A DNA stretch of 64,000 nt, from positions 7,909,204 to 7,973,203 of the forward strand of contig OX235273.1 of assembly GCA_944472155.2 (NCBI GenBank), in the 5' to 3' direction. Source of the stretch: Trichobilharzia szidati (Eukaryota > Platyhelminthes > Trematoda > Strigeidida > Schistosomatidae). Numbering within the stretch: the first letter of the stretch is position 1; each line of letters starts with the position of its first letter. Below the pieces are notes generated by a model. That model saw nothing but the letters and a program-made list of their open reading frames with translations. It was not told the DNA's origin and ran no database searches. Positions 10,253-21,602 of the stretch are shown here, in pieces. The translations under genes were made by a program, and so were the position numbers.

Positions 10253-11157
10253 TTAATAATAATAATAATCTATTTTATTCCAAAAACAGCACTACTTATA
10301 ATACAGAATGGAATTCTCAGCATTTGTCACAATATTCCATCTGATTTACTCAAAATATAAATAAAATTAAAAATTAAAACAAAAGTAACCAGAGGAATTT
10401 GTCTACATTTATGATATAAAGTCAAAAATATTCGAAGCACTAATTGAGAATATTGCATATAATAATAATAATAGTGAGTTTGTTTCAAACAGTATTGTCG
10501 ATTCAGTTTGGAAATTTTAGCATGTTATAGATTATTGAATCTAATGTTCTGTTGATATAGCAGCATGGTGAGGGGAAATAACAAAATTAACAGTTATAAC
10601 ACAGCTTAAATGATGTCCACACTTATGAAAAAAAAATAAACAAAAACACAAAATTGAGAGGATTATAAATATAAGAAGTACAATAACAATAAAGTTCGAT
10701 GTTGCAAGGGTGGAGGAAATGGTTTATTTAGTGGTGCTAAGAAGGTTAGTTAGTTCATGCCTAACACTATTTTCATCATATAAAGTACGTGCCTTCAAAT
10801 ATGGTATCGTGGAATTTTTATACTGAGACGTACATGCATAAGGTCTTCTAAAAAGACTATTTGTTTTTCCTGAGGAGACACAAGGTTGGAGCTTCGGGTG
10901 CTGAGATGGATGCTCACAGTCTGACAAAATTCCTTTAGCAAATTTGTTACATGACATCAAGTGCCTATCATCAGTGATGATGTGAACGATATAGCCCAAT
11001 GGGATACCACTCGCCCTACTGACTGACAGTCCTCAGAGTTCTACGAAGTATGACATAGTCTTTTTTAAACAAACCAGGAAGGAAAGAATAAGGTTGAACA
11101 GTGAAGAAGAATAGGTAAGATGCACGAGTTGAAAAACTGTAAGAGGAGTGGTTGGGT
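10253..11157 (-). mobile_element. CR1 LINE copy 3, C-terminal end and 3' UTR
   Basis: The minus-strand open frame 10724-10999 reads DRHLMSCNKFAKGILSDCEH and ends ELTNLLSTTK, nearly identical to the C-terminus at 7.0-7.3 kb. The 3' UTR ends with AATAAAATAG and AAT repeats near 10255. 5' truncated near 11157. It interrupts arm 1; arm 2 is empty here. Confidence 0.85.
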
Positions 11158-11204
11158 TATGCTATTGTCCCCTCGGTACTCATCCTTTTAGACAACAAAG
11201 CGTC

Positions 11205-11285
11205 ATATCACTGGAAACAATGTCACTCACTGGGGATTGCAAGTACACCGACTAACTGATGAATCCGAAGTAGGATGGAATTATA
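11205..11285 (+). ncRNA. Sm-alpha-type hammerhead fossil
   Basis: The order TGGGGATTGCAAGTACACC, then CTGATGA, then GAAGTAGGATGGAA follows the Sm-alpha SINE ribozyme. The core CTGATGA is intact but GAAA has become GGAA and stem I has decayed. The arm 2 copy (57715-57790, minus) has GTGATGA. Predicted inactive. Confidence 0.55.
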
Positions 11286-11479
11286 AGAAAAAGACGCAAG
11301 CAGCGAAGACAATTCCGCTTTTCGACGATTCATTTTCATAAGCTTCTGCTGTACAATCATAATTATATTTAACGAAGAATTTATAAGACCAATTTGGTCT
11401 AGAAATCGAATTACATAGTGTGAGGTGTAATCTGGAAGGCGGACGACTGATTGAAGCTTGAAGAGTCCTTCTCCATCAT

Positions 11480-11790
11480 CATCTATCGGGTACCAAACAA
11501 ATTGACAAAATTACCCAGCTACTGCATACTCCAAACAGCAGAGGCTATCGTGATTCGCTTGAGACAACCGGTGTTCTGTGTGCAGAAGAAACAGGTCTAG
11601 CCAACCATTGTTACTAACCCTGGCCTGTTGTGGAGTTTACAAATTCATAAATACCTTATTACATCGGCTTTATTTGATATGGCTCTCCATCCTGTGCATA
11701 CAAATTCCCTTACCCCTTGTCATCATTACATTTGTATTAACTAACTTTTTGTTTTCTTATTTAAATGTACTGGTTAACTTTTTTTATTTT
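11480..11790 (+). mobile_element. PLE C-terminal relic and 3' UTR
   Basis: Frame near 11530-11620 reads AEAIVIRLRQPVFCVQKKQV, the last helix and Cys of PLE GIY-YIG proteins (compare AEALAIQKLKPTLCIQKK at 24.5 kb). The rest is AT-rich 3' UTR. Mirrored at 57230-57480. Confidence 0.65.
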
Positions 11791-11791
11791 A

Positions 11792-11983
11792 TTTTATTAT
11801 TTTATTTTTGATTTACAGCTTGATTCCACACCGTATTTACAGTACAAGTATGGAATTTTCAGCATGCATATCGGTAGCCCAAATTCAGGCCGACCATAGA
11901 TATCGGGTGTGCGCCGGCAGGGGATCGAACCCCGGACCATGTGCATGGTCGGCAAGAGTCCTAACCACTGTGCCACTGACACA
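11792..11983 (-). mobile_element. SINE-D with CR1-like tail (copy D2)
   Basis: Minus orientation. B box GGTTCGATCCCC, A box GTGGTTAGGAC and the tail GCTGAAAATTCCATAC followed by AAATAAAA are clear. Arm 2 shows the unoccupied site near 57228-57232, so insertion followed the duplication. Confidence 0.82.
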
Positions 11984-12059
11984 CATACAACTCACATAAA
12001 TTTCTTTACTCCCGTCCTTGATATGTCCACTCATCCGTCTGAAGTTTATAATGACGAGC

Positions 12060-13160
12060 CCACTCTCTGATGTTAACGGATGAGAAAGAAAAAGAAGAAG
12101 AAATATCAAACATTACTGAAACTCTCAAGCAAAACAACTACCCATGGAACTTCATCAACAAAATCAACACTGACATTGTGTGTGGCCAAAAACGCATTCC
12201 GAAAACATGGACCTCAACAGTCGTCATTCCATATAGAGCAGAGACGTCAGATGACATCAGAAGAGTACTCAATCAGCTCGACATTAGAGTTTTCTTCAAA
12301 ACATCAGACACGCACACTACGAAACAACCTTGTCCATATAAAAGACCAGATCCCTAAAGATTCTCTATCTAATTGTGTCTATAAAATAAAATGCTTGCTT
12401 GGAATGTGATGCGATATACATCGTACAAATATCTCGAGAAATCAAAATCAGAAGAAATGAACACTGTAGAGCATCTGTTCGACCACCGAGAAATCCGGTT
12501 GAACTAGAAAAGCTTGAAAAACCATCAGCCATAGGTCTACACGCTACGATATAAAATCAGGCCACAAAATTGTTTTTGATAATATTGAAACAATCCAGAA
12601 AAGCATTTCAGAAATCACAAAGAACGTCTAATATCAGAGGCACTTCATATCAAGTGGAATCAAAATTGCCTGAATAAGAATGATGGACTAAAACAGAATC
12701 TAACCTGGGTACAACACCTCCCTCCCCCATCAAGTAACAAAATCAACACGAATGTGATATGCAAGTTCACCACGTAAACACACACTGCTTTTATAATTTT
12801 ACACACTGATCAAATCCAACAATCCACACTTGATTTTGTTACCTTTTCCAATTGACCAACTTGACAACGAAAAATGCCCCCAGACAGACGAACGATGATC
12901 AAGTTAGTAAACTTTCTTTTGATATCATAACAGACGTACTATTGCCTATGTTATTTGGTTTGGTGATCTTCATTGTTATTTTGACTTTCAATATGTCCCT
13001 TTAACTTGACCTAACTTGTCTATTTTCTCACCTCTTAACTCTTTGTTATGTATATGCTGAGATTTTGTAAATTCCGGTTTATCATTAATACTTTGATAAA
13101 GCTATTAGCATTAAATAGCGAAACGTCAGTAAAAACAATATCGTTTTGTTTTTCATTCAT
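12060..13160 (+). mobile_element. PLE-E: linker, GIY-YIG relic and 3' UTR
   Basis: The plus strand reads EISNITETLKQNNYPWNFIN, then RIPKTWTSTVVIPYRAETSD, then after a frame change SLSNCVYKIKC, a decayed YI-x-x-T region, IKSGHKIVFDNIE, and an end near 12710 (NLTWVQHL). This is the linker plus nuclease of a PLE distinct from those at 24.5 kb. The 3' UTR (12715-13160) ends with a hammerhead-like segment. Its block 12930-13050 recurs inverted at 15670-15775. Confidence 0.72.
13090..13131 (+). ncRNA. Hammerhead-like relic at PLE 3' end
   Basis: A 6-bp stem II GCTATT/AATAGC is followed by GAAACGTC and AGTA, which pairs with the upstream TACT. This resembles hammerheads reported in Penelope-like elements. 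The core reads TTGATAA instead of CTGANGA, so it should be inactive. Confidence 0.4.
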
Positions 13161-13254
13161 TGAGAAATGCAAGAAAACCTTTATTATAATGAATATCACA
13201 TACCCAATGCCCAAATTTTTTCAAACTGTTAAAGGTGAACTTGGTTTGGACATA

Positions 13255-13570
13255 CGTAAATGTACACTCAGTTTAAAGTGTTCAAAAAAATTAGACTAAT
13301 ATTTTTAAGTCTGAGGTCAAATTTTGATCACAGTTCATGCAATTTTGGCTGTTTATTATTCATGTTGATAACTGTTCCATTACTCATGTGATTGGGCGAC
13401 AAAGTTTTTAAAAACAAGAGATGTCCTTTTTGTGTGTAAACCTCTATTATGTTAGTTTCGATTAATTTCCCTGAATAAGTTCGGAGCAGTTTGCTGAACA
13501 CAGGAAACGTTGGAATTAATCATTTCAATTTCGCTGAGATTTTACAAATTTAAGTTTTACAAACTAGTAT
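13255..13570 (+). repeat. PLE tail repeat Y
   Basis: A dispersed block containing CCCTGAATAAGTTCGGA and GGAAACGTTGGAATTA. An inverted copy is at 17790-18075 and a partial copy at 46660-46790. The CTGAAGA-like and GAAACG pieces are placed as in PLE ends, so I take it as a PLE terminal region. Non-coding. Confidence 0.5.
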
Positions 13571-13739
13571 TTATTTAAATAAGGCATTTAGAAGACAAAT
13601 TTCGTGAGATGATATCGTCATTTCGTAGTTTATTTACAACCGCTTTACAAAACTAACATGGTTCACAATAATGAAATACAATAAAATACATGACAATTAC
13701 TCAGTTATATAAAAAACAAAAGTACGCACTAATGACCAA

Positions 13740-15225
13740 TCATCACATTTAAATAGGTCAAGTAGTCAGTTCATGGTAGGCGAAGGTTCAAGTCTATTGT
13801 GTCGTTTTTGCAAACACACAGTTTAAGTTGTAAGTGATTAATCCAAAGTGCTTCCATCTATCACCTTCAATAACCAACCTTGAATTAGAGTTATGTGATG
13901 AAATAATTGTGAAGCCGTCATTAATAGTATTGATTTTGTGACCTGACATTAATTAGTGCTTTGCAGTGGATGGTGATGATGATGGATTTTTACTCAGATT
14001 AACTGCATTGGGATTTTCTGAATGTCTTAATAAACATTTTGGAAGATGTTCTTCTCGACGACCTCACGACATTGGAACATTCTATTGGTTCTACCTATAT
14101 AGTGTGTGTCACCGGAACTGCAGGTGAACTTGTAGATACAGTTTGAAGGCGAGTCCACAGAATTTCGTCCTTTAATCTTAGGTACAGGGATCGGAAATGT
14201 TCGTCATGTGAGGGGAAGAGATGCGGCGTAGAATGCGCACTTGATGGCCGACCGAATTCTCTGAGCTAGCTAGCTGTCACCTGCATAATCTGGTCATCCT
14301 TGAGTGGTAGACAGGATAATAAAGATAGCTTTGTTTGGTAGAGAGGCTGTATTTTCAAGATGTGGTCTATCCTTACTGTGACAATTGATAAAGTAAGCTT
14401 TCTGGATAACCATTAGCTAATAAAACTGAATGTATATGTCGAATCTCATCCATCAATGTGTCACTCGTGGATATTTTTCGGGACCTTGAAAACAAACATT
14501 CCACTAGGGAATGTCTATACTGGATAGGAACAAAACTGGTGAAATGAAGACGTTGTCCACTTCATGTCTGTTTACGAAATATAGATCGCTTAATTGTTCC
14601 ATCGTCTCTCCTAGTCACAGAAATATTCAAGAAACCGAGTTTATTATTCGATTCGAATTCGGATGTCACTCGGATATTTGGATGAATATGATTAAATAGA
14701 GTAATAGAGTCTTCAATAGATTTACTACTATTACCAATAATGAGTGTATCCTCTACATAACGTTTATACAGCATAAATTCTCCAAGGATACCTTGCATCT
14801 GTTTCTCCAATTTCGACGTGAATATATCTGCTAACAGGGGCCCAAGAAGGCTCCTCATCTCAACACCATCGATTTGTTTGTACACCTATTCTTGGAAGGT
14901 GAATCTGATATTTACTGCGCATATTAAGATAATGTCCCTGAAGTAAGTGACAGGAATACGTAAGTTTATCCGCCTGCTTGTTATTGTAACCGCTAATGAA
15001 ATCAACAGTTTCATGAAGAGGAACATTGGTGAATAAAGATTTTATGTCGATTGAGCTCATAACTTTTTCCTTAATGTTCAAGGTGTCTAGCATATTGGTC
15101 ATTATTTATTTAGACAAAGCAATAAGAGGACGTAATTTATCTGAATCATTTAATGCGTTATTTGGGCAACACTTATTTCTAACAGTCTGTTCACCCACGG
15201 AATTGTCATAGGAATTAATAATGGA
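13740..15225 (-). mobile_element. PLE-F: RT and GIY-YIG relic
   Basis: The minus strand has SSIDIKSLFTNVPLHETVDF (motif A, 15060-15000), MRSLLGPLLADIF (motif B, near 14850) and YKRYVEDTLIIG (motif C, near 14760). Motif C has Glu where PLEs have the second catalytic Asp (YxDD). Downstream, near 14130-14040, CSSGDTHYIGRTNR marks the GIY-YIG domain. Frames are interrupted many times. It is the only copy here that keeps motifs A, B, C and the nuclease in order. Confidence 0.8.
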
Positions 15226-15640
15226 CTAGCCAAGCATAAAAACCTAGCAGCCGAATCTAGATTAGTTGACCCGAATAAGATGAGAAATCTAGAGAATAGT
15301 TCAGCCGTAGATAGCACTACATGCAATTGCACACAACCATACAATAGGCTGGATGGGATGGGATAAGATGACAGTTTTAAAATAGAATGTGACACTAGGG
15401 TGCAGGGAGAGACTGATAACAGAAGCTTTGTTTATCGAATCAACTGCAAATGCGTGTAATAGGAATGATTCAACACCTGTCCCAGATTTCTGGAAAATTC
15501 TACTACCCCTACGACGACAAATAGGAGAGGACAAGAACTATAAAACTCAAGTTTCGAATTCGTGTGATTATAATTGATGATATGGTTGTGAACAATAAAT
15601 TGTGTTCGAAACTGTGTCATCCAGTAAATAAGAATACTGT
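15226..15640 (+). mobile_element. PLE-D C-terminal region (copy)
   Basis: The plus strand reads GLAKHKNLAAESRLVDPNKM, NNRLDGM-like and FNTCPRFLENSTTPTTTNR. It aligns with the C-terminal part of the PLE-D at 48.8-49.1 kb and its copy at 29.95-30.47 kb. The end contains a GTGTTCGAAACTGTGTC block shared with those copies. Broken frames. Confidence 0.6.
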
Positions 15641-16265
15641 TTCACTCACTGTGTGATACATCTAACATAAAAACAGTTAAGAGGTGAGAAAATAGACAAG
15701 TTCGGTCAAGTTAAAAGGACATATTAAAGGTCAAAATAACAATGAAGATCACTAAACCAAATAACAGAGGTAATGGTACATCTACCCTGGCTGGTATCAA
15801 TACAAAGGTTACCAAGAAAGGTTTAGTGTGATGACGAATTGTTGCTTTCAACGCATAAAGGTGGTTTAAACTTTCTGATCACAATTGGGTTTCTAAAAAC
15901 TTTAGGATACCCTCCCCCCCAACACGTTCTATGGACAGGTTTAAAAGACGTTTGGAAACATCAATTTTATGTCCTGTCTCTATAATATATTTCCCCATAG
16001 AGGAACTAGTTCTCCTGTTCTCACCATTAATGGGTTTTGGGATTCAATTTTTTTCTTCTGGAGCCATTTAGGAATATGCTCTGAAGCCAATCCTTACTTA
16101 CAGATATCGATGAGTCCTCCCTGTGTATGTGTGGCCACACGTACACTCGAATTGGTGAATACAGTAGGATGTGACATCATTTGTTGCATGTTCAAAGGGC
16201 ATGGATGGATGGATGGATATACTGGCTTCACATTCTCAATTATTCTGATATTAGCTGCATGAAAG
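15641..16265 (-). mobile_element. PLE GIY-YIG/C-terminal relic
   Basis: Minus strand: a SEHIPKWLQKKK segment (compare EHVPKSLRLKG at 63.6 kb) near 16080, later FKPPLCVESNNSSSH as the C-terminal KPxLCVQK motif, then a 3' UTR (15670-15775) shared inverted with 12930-13050. Several stops. Confidence 0.6.
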
Positions 16266-16394
16266 TCTTTTTAAACACGCCGTTCAACCGAGTAGGACAG
16301 TGAGTTTTGATGTTCTGACTACTTTATATCTCCTGATGAACTTGTCTAGGAAATCATTATCAACCAGAGTTTGTGTCAACTTTCTTTATTTTTC

Positions 16395-16500
16395 AAAAAC
16401 TTTACTCCTTTGCATTCTGAGTGGAGAGTAGGGCTTCAAAAGTGAGCTTTGAAATTTCAGTAGCTAGGCGAGGCACAGGAGGAGTTCGTCAGCCGGAGAT
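16395..16500 (-). mobile_element. SINE-D relic with RTE-like tail (D6)
   Basis: Short decayed copy. Minus reading ends TTTGAAGCCCTACTCTCCACT, as in the RTE-A-tailed SINE-D at 23.6 kb; the tRNA head is largely lost. Confidence 0.45.
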
Positions 16501-16710
16501 AGGACCTCGAGCAACGTGAAGCGTGATTGGTAAGCTGTATACCACTAGCTGTCATTCGAGTGGTTTGAATTGATTCAGCCTTCTCGATTTGAGTTAGACA
16601 GCGTGAACTGTTTATCGCTTCTGCCTGAAACGAATGAAACAGTCGTCAGGTGTTTAAATCGCTTCAGTCTGACTGTTTGATGTGAATGGATTCCGACTAC
16701 TATATATCAA

Positions 16711-17700
16711 TCAGTAGTATATGTATAGCTTCTTAGCTGAAGTTAAGGATTGGTCTGGCTCAAATGGTCTTAAACTAAATCCAACTAAATGTAATACAGT
16801 TGATTTCAGCTTGAGAAGTGAAAAAGACATGCATGGATTGATCCAATCTCATGATTGTTGTAATATTGATGGTAAAATGATAGAGAGTAAGTCAAGTGTT
16901 TCTTATCTTGGCATCAGTTTCTCTTCAAACCTTTGCTGGTCGTCTCACATTCTTATAGTTTCTAAAAAGATTTTCTGTCTGACTTATTACATAAAGAAGT
17001 TGAGGCACTCAGGTATAACCCAATCTCTTCTCATACAATTTATTAATTCATGTGTTTTGCCCATCATTCTTTATTGTTCTCCATTATTCTTCCCTGGGCT
17101 ACTCAAGAAAGACCATAAAATACTACGAAGAACATTGAGGGCTGTAAGTAGGGTCAGTGCTATCCCTTTGACTCAAATAACTGACACTGTTGTCAATAGG
17201 CATATGAATTCTTGTAAACACTTAGCTAAAGTTATTTCGTCTGATAGTGAACATCCTCTTTATTCACATTTGTTTCCTTGTATCTCTTCGGGTAAGACCA
17301 GAAGAAATTTCATAAACATTTATGCTCGTACTACAAAATATAAAAATTCAACCGTACCATATTTGGCACGAGTATTGTGTGAAGAGACAAATATCAGAAA
17401 AGAACTTTTACAACTTTTAAATCATTAACTAAACTATAAAATGTAATGATGCATATTATTGCATGTGTGATTTGTTACATTATTTATTTATTATTCACTA
17501 TGACCTAGCAATGGTGTGACTTTGTTGGGGTTTTTATTTTTTCCTATTAACTATCAATATTTTTAAAATTTTATATATTTAATTAATTATAAAAAGAGCT
17601 AAACCATTGCAATATGTAAAATGAAACGCTGAAAATTCCATGCTGTAAATTGTTATTGTTGTGGAATAAAGTGATTATTATTATTATATTATTATTATAT
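16711..17700 (+). mobile_element. CR1 LINE copy 4 with 3' end
   Basis: 5'-truncated CR1 with the longest uninterrupted CR1 frame in the window (16721-17428) and a complete 3' UTR ending GGAATAAAGTG then ATT repeats. The final GCTGAAAATTCCATGCTG is the piece shared with SINE-D. Confidence 0.88.
16721..17428 (+). CDS. CR1 reverse transcriptase, C-terminal 235 codons
   Basis: The open frame covers the thumb and C-terminal domain: GLKLNPTKCNTVDFSLR (residues about 17-35), IESKSSVSYLGISFSSNLCW (about 54-73), LRHSGITQSLLIQFINSCVLP (about 98-118), RRTLRAVSRVSAIPLTQITD, and an end at LLQLLNH. The catalytic YADD motif lies upstream of the truncation and is missing. ATG at 16721 is just the first in frame. 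CR1 proteins are several times longer. Open but without catalytic core; probably not functional. Confidence 0.75.
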   Translation: MYSFLAEVKDWSGSNGLKLNPTKCNTVDFSLRSEKDMHGLIQSHDCCNIDGKMIESKSSVSYLGISFSSNLCWSSHILIVSKKIFCLTYYIKKLRHSGITQSLLIQFINSCVLPIILYCSPLFFPGLLKKDHKILRRTLRAVSRVSAIPLTQITDTVVNRHMNSCKHLAKVISSDSEHPLYSHLFPCISSGKTRRNFINIYARTTKYKNSTVPYLARVLCEETNIRKELLQLLNH

Positions 17701-17789
17701 ATCATCAGGGTATAACTAACATTTTGTGAAGGGAATATTTCTTAGACGATTGGGTATTATTATTATTATTTGTAAAATAATATATATTT

Positions 17790-18075
17790 GTAAAATCTCA
17801 GCGAGATTGAAATGAGAAATTCCAACGTTTCCAGTGTGCGGCAATCTGGTCCGAACTTCTTCAGGGAAATTAATCAAAATTAACATAACAAAGTTTTATG
17901 TATAAAAAAGACATCTCTTGTTTTTAAAAACTTTGTCCAATCATGAGTCATTCAACAAGGAGTATAATAAACAAAATTTTATAAGCTGTGATTAAAATTT
18001 GACCTCGGACTTACAAATATTGGTCTACCCTTGTTAAACACTTTAAACAGAGTGTGTATGTGTGTGTGGGTAAGC
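17790..18075 (-). repeat. PLE tail repeat Y, inverted copy
   Basis: Reverse complement of 13255-13560, with CCAACGTTTCCAGTG and CTTCTTCAGGGAAAT readable on the plus strand. Identity is roughly 85-90% by eye. Confidence 0.55.
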
Positions 18076-18186
18076 AGTTGTAAAACATTTCTTAACGTCT
18101 CCATAAGAAGATATGGACAGGCGAGAATTTTGACCAAGTATTAATAATTAGTGATACATATTCATCCTTTATTTATTAATAAGGAT

Positions 18187-18590
18187 TTTTCTATGCATCA
18201 GCTAACATCACGCCTTCATATCTGTTCAAACTGCTAGTATCTAGAATTTTATGATTAGACGTATTTTCAAGATTATGGTGTTTAGGATTAGAGGGTAGTA
18301 GAAGCACCCTGTCGAACTTATTGCGTTGTCTTCTTTCTGAAGATTGAGTTGCTTTATTCGACCTACTGGAGTTGTCAGGTGACTCGACAGCTATGGATTT
18401 AGGATATGCATTCTGTTGCAGACAACGGAGAGTGAAAACACGATGATTGTGCCAATTACACAGTTTCTTTGCTAATGTTAACTCTAATCCTAAACACCAT
18501 AATTTTGAAAATACGTCTAATCATAAAATTCTAGATACTAACAGTTTGAACAGACATGAAGGCGTGATGTTAGCTGATGCATAAGAAATC
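18187..18590. repeat. Short inverted repeat carrying a PLE N-terminal piece
   Basis: Arms 18187-18285 and 18483-18588 are near-perfect reverse complements with a spacer of about 195 bp. On minus, spacer plus left arm read CNWHNHRVFTLRCLQQNAYP, a pattern like the N-terminal region of PLE proteins (FxLRC...xxP). The right arm is an inverted duplicate of the end of that piece. Confidence 0.55.
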
Positions 18591-18793
18591 ACAAACATTG
18601 ATGCAGAATAACGTGGATCCATTTTATTTCGTTGTTTCTCATCATCAACTGTATACAACTTGTAATCTTTAATAAAATAAATCGGTGTAATTTTTTTCAA
18701 AATACTTTCGCCCATCAACAGGCGCATTGTAAGAGCGTCATAGTGAGATAAAACATCAGGATGGCAAGGTGGCTGAAGTATTTCCGTGTACAT
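18590..18793 (-). other. Unrecognised short open frame
   Basis: An open frame of about 68 codons (MYTEILQPPCHPDVLS..., MDPRYSASMF) before it runs into the inverted repeat. No motif is recognised. It may be part of a PLE N-terminus, an exon fragment or chance. An AG after a pyrimidine-rich stretch near 18858 on the minus strand could be read as a splice acceptor but is weak. Confidence 0.2.
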
Positions 18794-18879
18794 TTATAAA
18801 CATATCTTGTTAGATAAGAGAAGATTAAAATTTTGTATGCAAGAGGTCAACTGAGGAGATGATGATGTAATATGGTGAT

Positions 18880-19365
18880 TAGAACTCATAAGGTCAAGAA
18901 GAATTATCTCTTATGGACATCAAACACAAAGACGGGGCGTCGTTATTAAGGCGTGAGTTACCAGGGTAATTGAAGTCCAACGGCAGATTCCTTTGGGACA
19001 TATAGGTCAGACGTTTCAGACGTTTTATTGCGATAGCCTCAGCAACTCGAAGAAGACTTCAGGTTTTCTGCCCGTTCTTTATCTTAAATGATGCCAGTGT
19101 ATCCATTCGGTATCTAGTGTCTTTCAGGCGTTTGGTAATTAACGAGCTTAAACTGCTTGGCCCCGTTAACCGGAAATTCCTTAGTACTTATATTTGAAGA
19201 ATCTGATATAAGCCCTACTTTCTGTTCTTCCAATGTAACTGCTCCTGCAGCCATCTGGTCTTTAAACCATTGATAAATGTCGTATCGATGTAAGTGTTTG
19301 TTCTACTCTACGGTTTAACAGTCCCTCAGTGTTCTCAGTAATGCGTTATATCAAATTATGAAAAG
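18880..19365 (-). mobile_element. PLE GIY-YIG relic (P12)
   Basis: Minus strand, in shifting frames: CRSSYIGRTESRAYIRF (nuclease YIG-x-T), later VAEAIAIKRLKRLTYMSQRN and LPLDFNYPGN, the PLE C-terminus. Most like the copy at 63.5 kb. It abuts a PLE of another lineage in divergent orientation. Confidence 0.65.
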
Positions 19366-20275
19366 ACGGTTTCATTGAAGAACGGTCTCAGAAATTCTCC
19401 ATAGACGGCTTTCTAAGTCTCTCAGTAAAGAATAATTCACCGCCAGCCAACGAGTAACATTCTCCTTCAAGAAACTATTCAACCAGCACATGAAAGACAA
19501 GCTCTCGCATTTCTGGACCAGTTCACTTGCTTGTGTGGAGCTGAGTACATTGGCCGCACCATACGTCCACTTGTAAAACACGCTCGGGAACACTATCCAG
19601 CATGGTTAGCAAAGGGAGAACGCAAGGGTGTATACAATTCGATAACAGAACACCTGGGGCATCCGGGACATTCGACTTCATTTGAAAAGTCTTTCAAATT
19701 TATATACAAGATCCGATCAAATCTATCAAAGGGAATGAAATCAATACATCTAAGAATAGCTGAGGGACTGGCGATCCAAAAACTTAAACCCACTCTATGT
19801 GTTCAAAAGAAATAAGTCCAGCCGTTGTCCCTACTGTGACAATCATGAAAATTCAGCCCCCCCCCCCATCAAAATGATTATTCAATTACCTTTCCTGTCC
19901 AACCTTCCTGTTTATTTATGTTATTTTTACGTTTTTAATGCCTATCTGCATTACTACATTTGTTTACTGTCTTTTTATTTTTATATATGTCCGAACATCC
20001 TACCAGTTTTTGTTAATATTACGTCCTTAATCCGTACTTGTACAAACTGACGAGCTTTCCAGTAATTATAATCTTATGGTGTCTTTTCTACCCGATCTTC
20101 TTGATGGTTACACTTACTAATTCTGTCGATTTGGCCTTTGACCGTAAAAATAATTCCTGAACTTTGCCACATATTTAATATAAAAATATAGGAATGTACG
20201 GCCAAGATCATGATGACTTCCTTGAAAAGAAAATTTTCTTCTTCGCTGCAACCATCTGTTATTAATAATTGCATT
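19366..20275 (+). mobile_element. PLE-C: GIY-YIG, C-terminus and 3' UTR
   Basis: The open frame 19531-19815 reads CGAEYIGRTIRPLVKHAREH, ITEHLGHPGHSTSFEKSFKF and AEGLAIQKLKPTLCVQKK. It is the same lineage as the intact-looking frame at 24.5 kb. Upstream to about 19370 the linker is readable with stops. The 3' UTR runs to about 20275 and ends with the conserved AAGAAAATTTTCTT palindrome. The RT is missing. Confidence 0.8.
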
Positions 20276-20480
20276 ACGCTTCAATTACATTACTTAGATA
20301 AACAATTAGACATTGGAGAATATAACAAGAATTGAAAGCAGAGTAATATCAATAGTAATAGTTATAATAATAATAATAATAGTGTTGAAGTGAGTTAAGA
20401 TAATGCCACTGATAAAGGATAGTTTTAAATGAATCAAGAATAATAATAATGAGTTAGAATAATAAGTGAAACGTATTACC

Positions 20481-21602
20481 ATGGTAGATTCAGAGACATG
20501 GAATTATACTCTACGATAGTGCACAATTATACATCTCATCCAACAGCTGTACGACAATGCTGCGCATGCCAAGTAATCCACAACGGGAACCTTACGGAAT
20601 CCTTCGAAGTGAGAACAGGAGTAAGACAAGGCTGCCTACTATCGCCAATGATTTTCCTGATTGCAGTAGATTGGATAATGAGACAGACAGAGGGCCGGGT
20701 AGCGAGGAAACAGGCATAAAATGGACCCACACAAAATACTTGGAGGATCTGAACTTCGCCCCTGATGATATATGTCTGATTTCCCACTAACTGGAAGATA
20801 TGCAAATGAAAAGCAACAAGTCGGTAGAAGAATCATCCAGGGAAAATAGGAAGGACTTCAGGTGAACATAGAGAAAACAGAGGCGATGAAGATTCCTGGC
20901 CAACACCACCAACAGCAACAACAACAACAACAGACAACAATCAGCATAAATGGGAGGAATCTGAAAGAAACAACCTCTTTTACCTAACTGGGAAGCATCG
21001 TTTCAGCTACAGGTGGACGGAACTGATGAGGATATCAAAGTGAGGATCGGAAAGCAAGGCAAGCTTTTATTTCTCTCAAGTCTGTGTTTAAGAGATCAAC
21101 AGCACTCACCATCAAAAATAACATACAGATTTTCAACTCCAATGTGAAGTCAGTCAGTTCTACTCACTATACGGATCAGAGACTTGGCCAGAGCGTCATA
21201 AAGAGCATCTCAAACAAACTACACACCTTCATTAACAGTTGTCTTCGCTCAATACTCAAGATCAGATGGCCAACCAGAAAAGATCAACAACAGAGATCTC
21301 TGGCATTGAGCGAACCAACCAGGAACCAATTGTGAGACAAATATGCAGAAAGAAATGGAGGTGGATTAGCTGGCCATACTCTGAGGAAACAATGCATCAA
21401 GTGACATCACTAGACAAGCCATTGCTCGAGTGGAACCCGAAAGGGAAACGACGAGTTGGTCGTCAGTGCAAGGGTGACTTGGAGGACGTGTGAAGAGGAG
21501 ATGAAAACGTGTGAGCACACTTGGAGCCAGGCGAAGACTAAAGCAGGGAATCGAACGCAATGGAGACGCATGGCTGAAGCCTTATGTTCCTCTAGGAATT
21601 AA
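20481..21602 (+). mobile_element. RTE-A LINE copy 4 (RT palm to 3' end)
   Basis: Reads CQVIHNGNLTESFEVRTGVR, QGCLLSPMIFLIAVDW (motif B), NLxFAPDDICLISH-like motif C with an inserted residue, Gln-rich linker, LYGSETWPERH, then QICRKKWRW and the GTTCCTCTAGGAATTAAAGG terminus. Frames shift several times. 5' truncated within the RT. Confidence 0.85.

Larger units (their letters stand above)
4650..12043. repeat. Large inverted duplication, arm 1
   Basis: Read in reverse complement, this segment aligns with 57143-61985. Matching blocks: 4650-5600 with 61080-61985; 5600-6345 with 60330-61080; 7784-9965 with 57955-60115; 10156-10250 with 57860-57955; 11158-11790 with 57230-57850; 11986-12043 with 57143-57225. 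One 250-bp stretch near 11.45-11.7 kb differs at only about seven positions by eye. Arm 1 also has two CR1 stretches and two SINE-D copies that arm 2 lacks. A solo LTR with the same target duplication is in both arms, so it predates the duplication. Confidence 0.85.
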
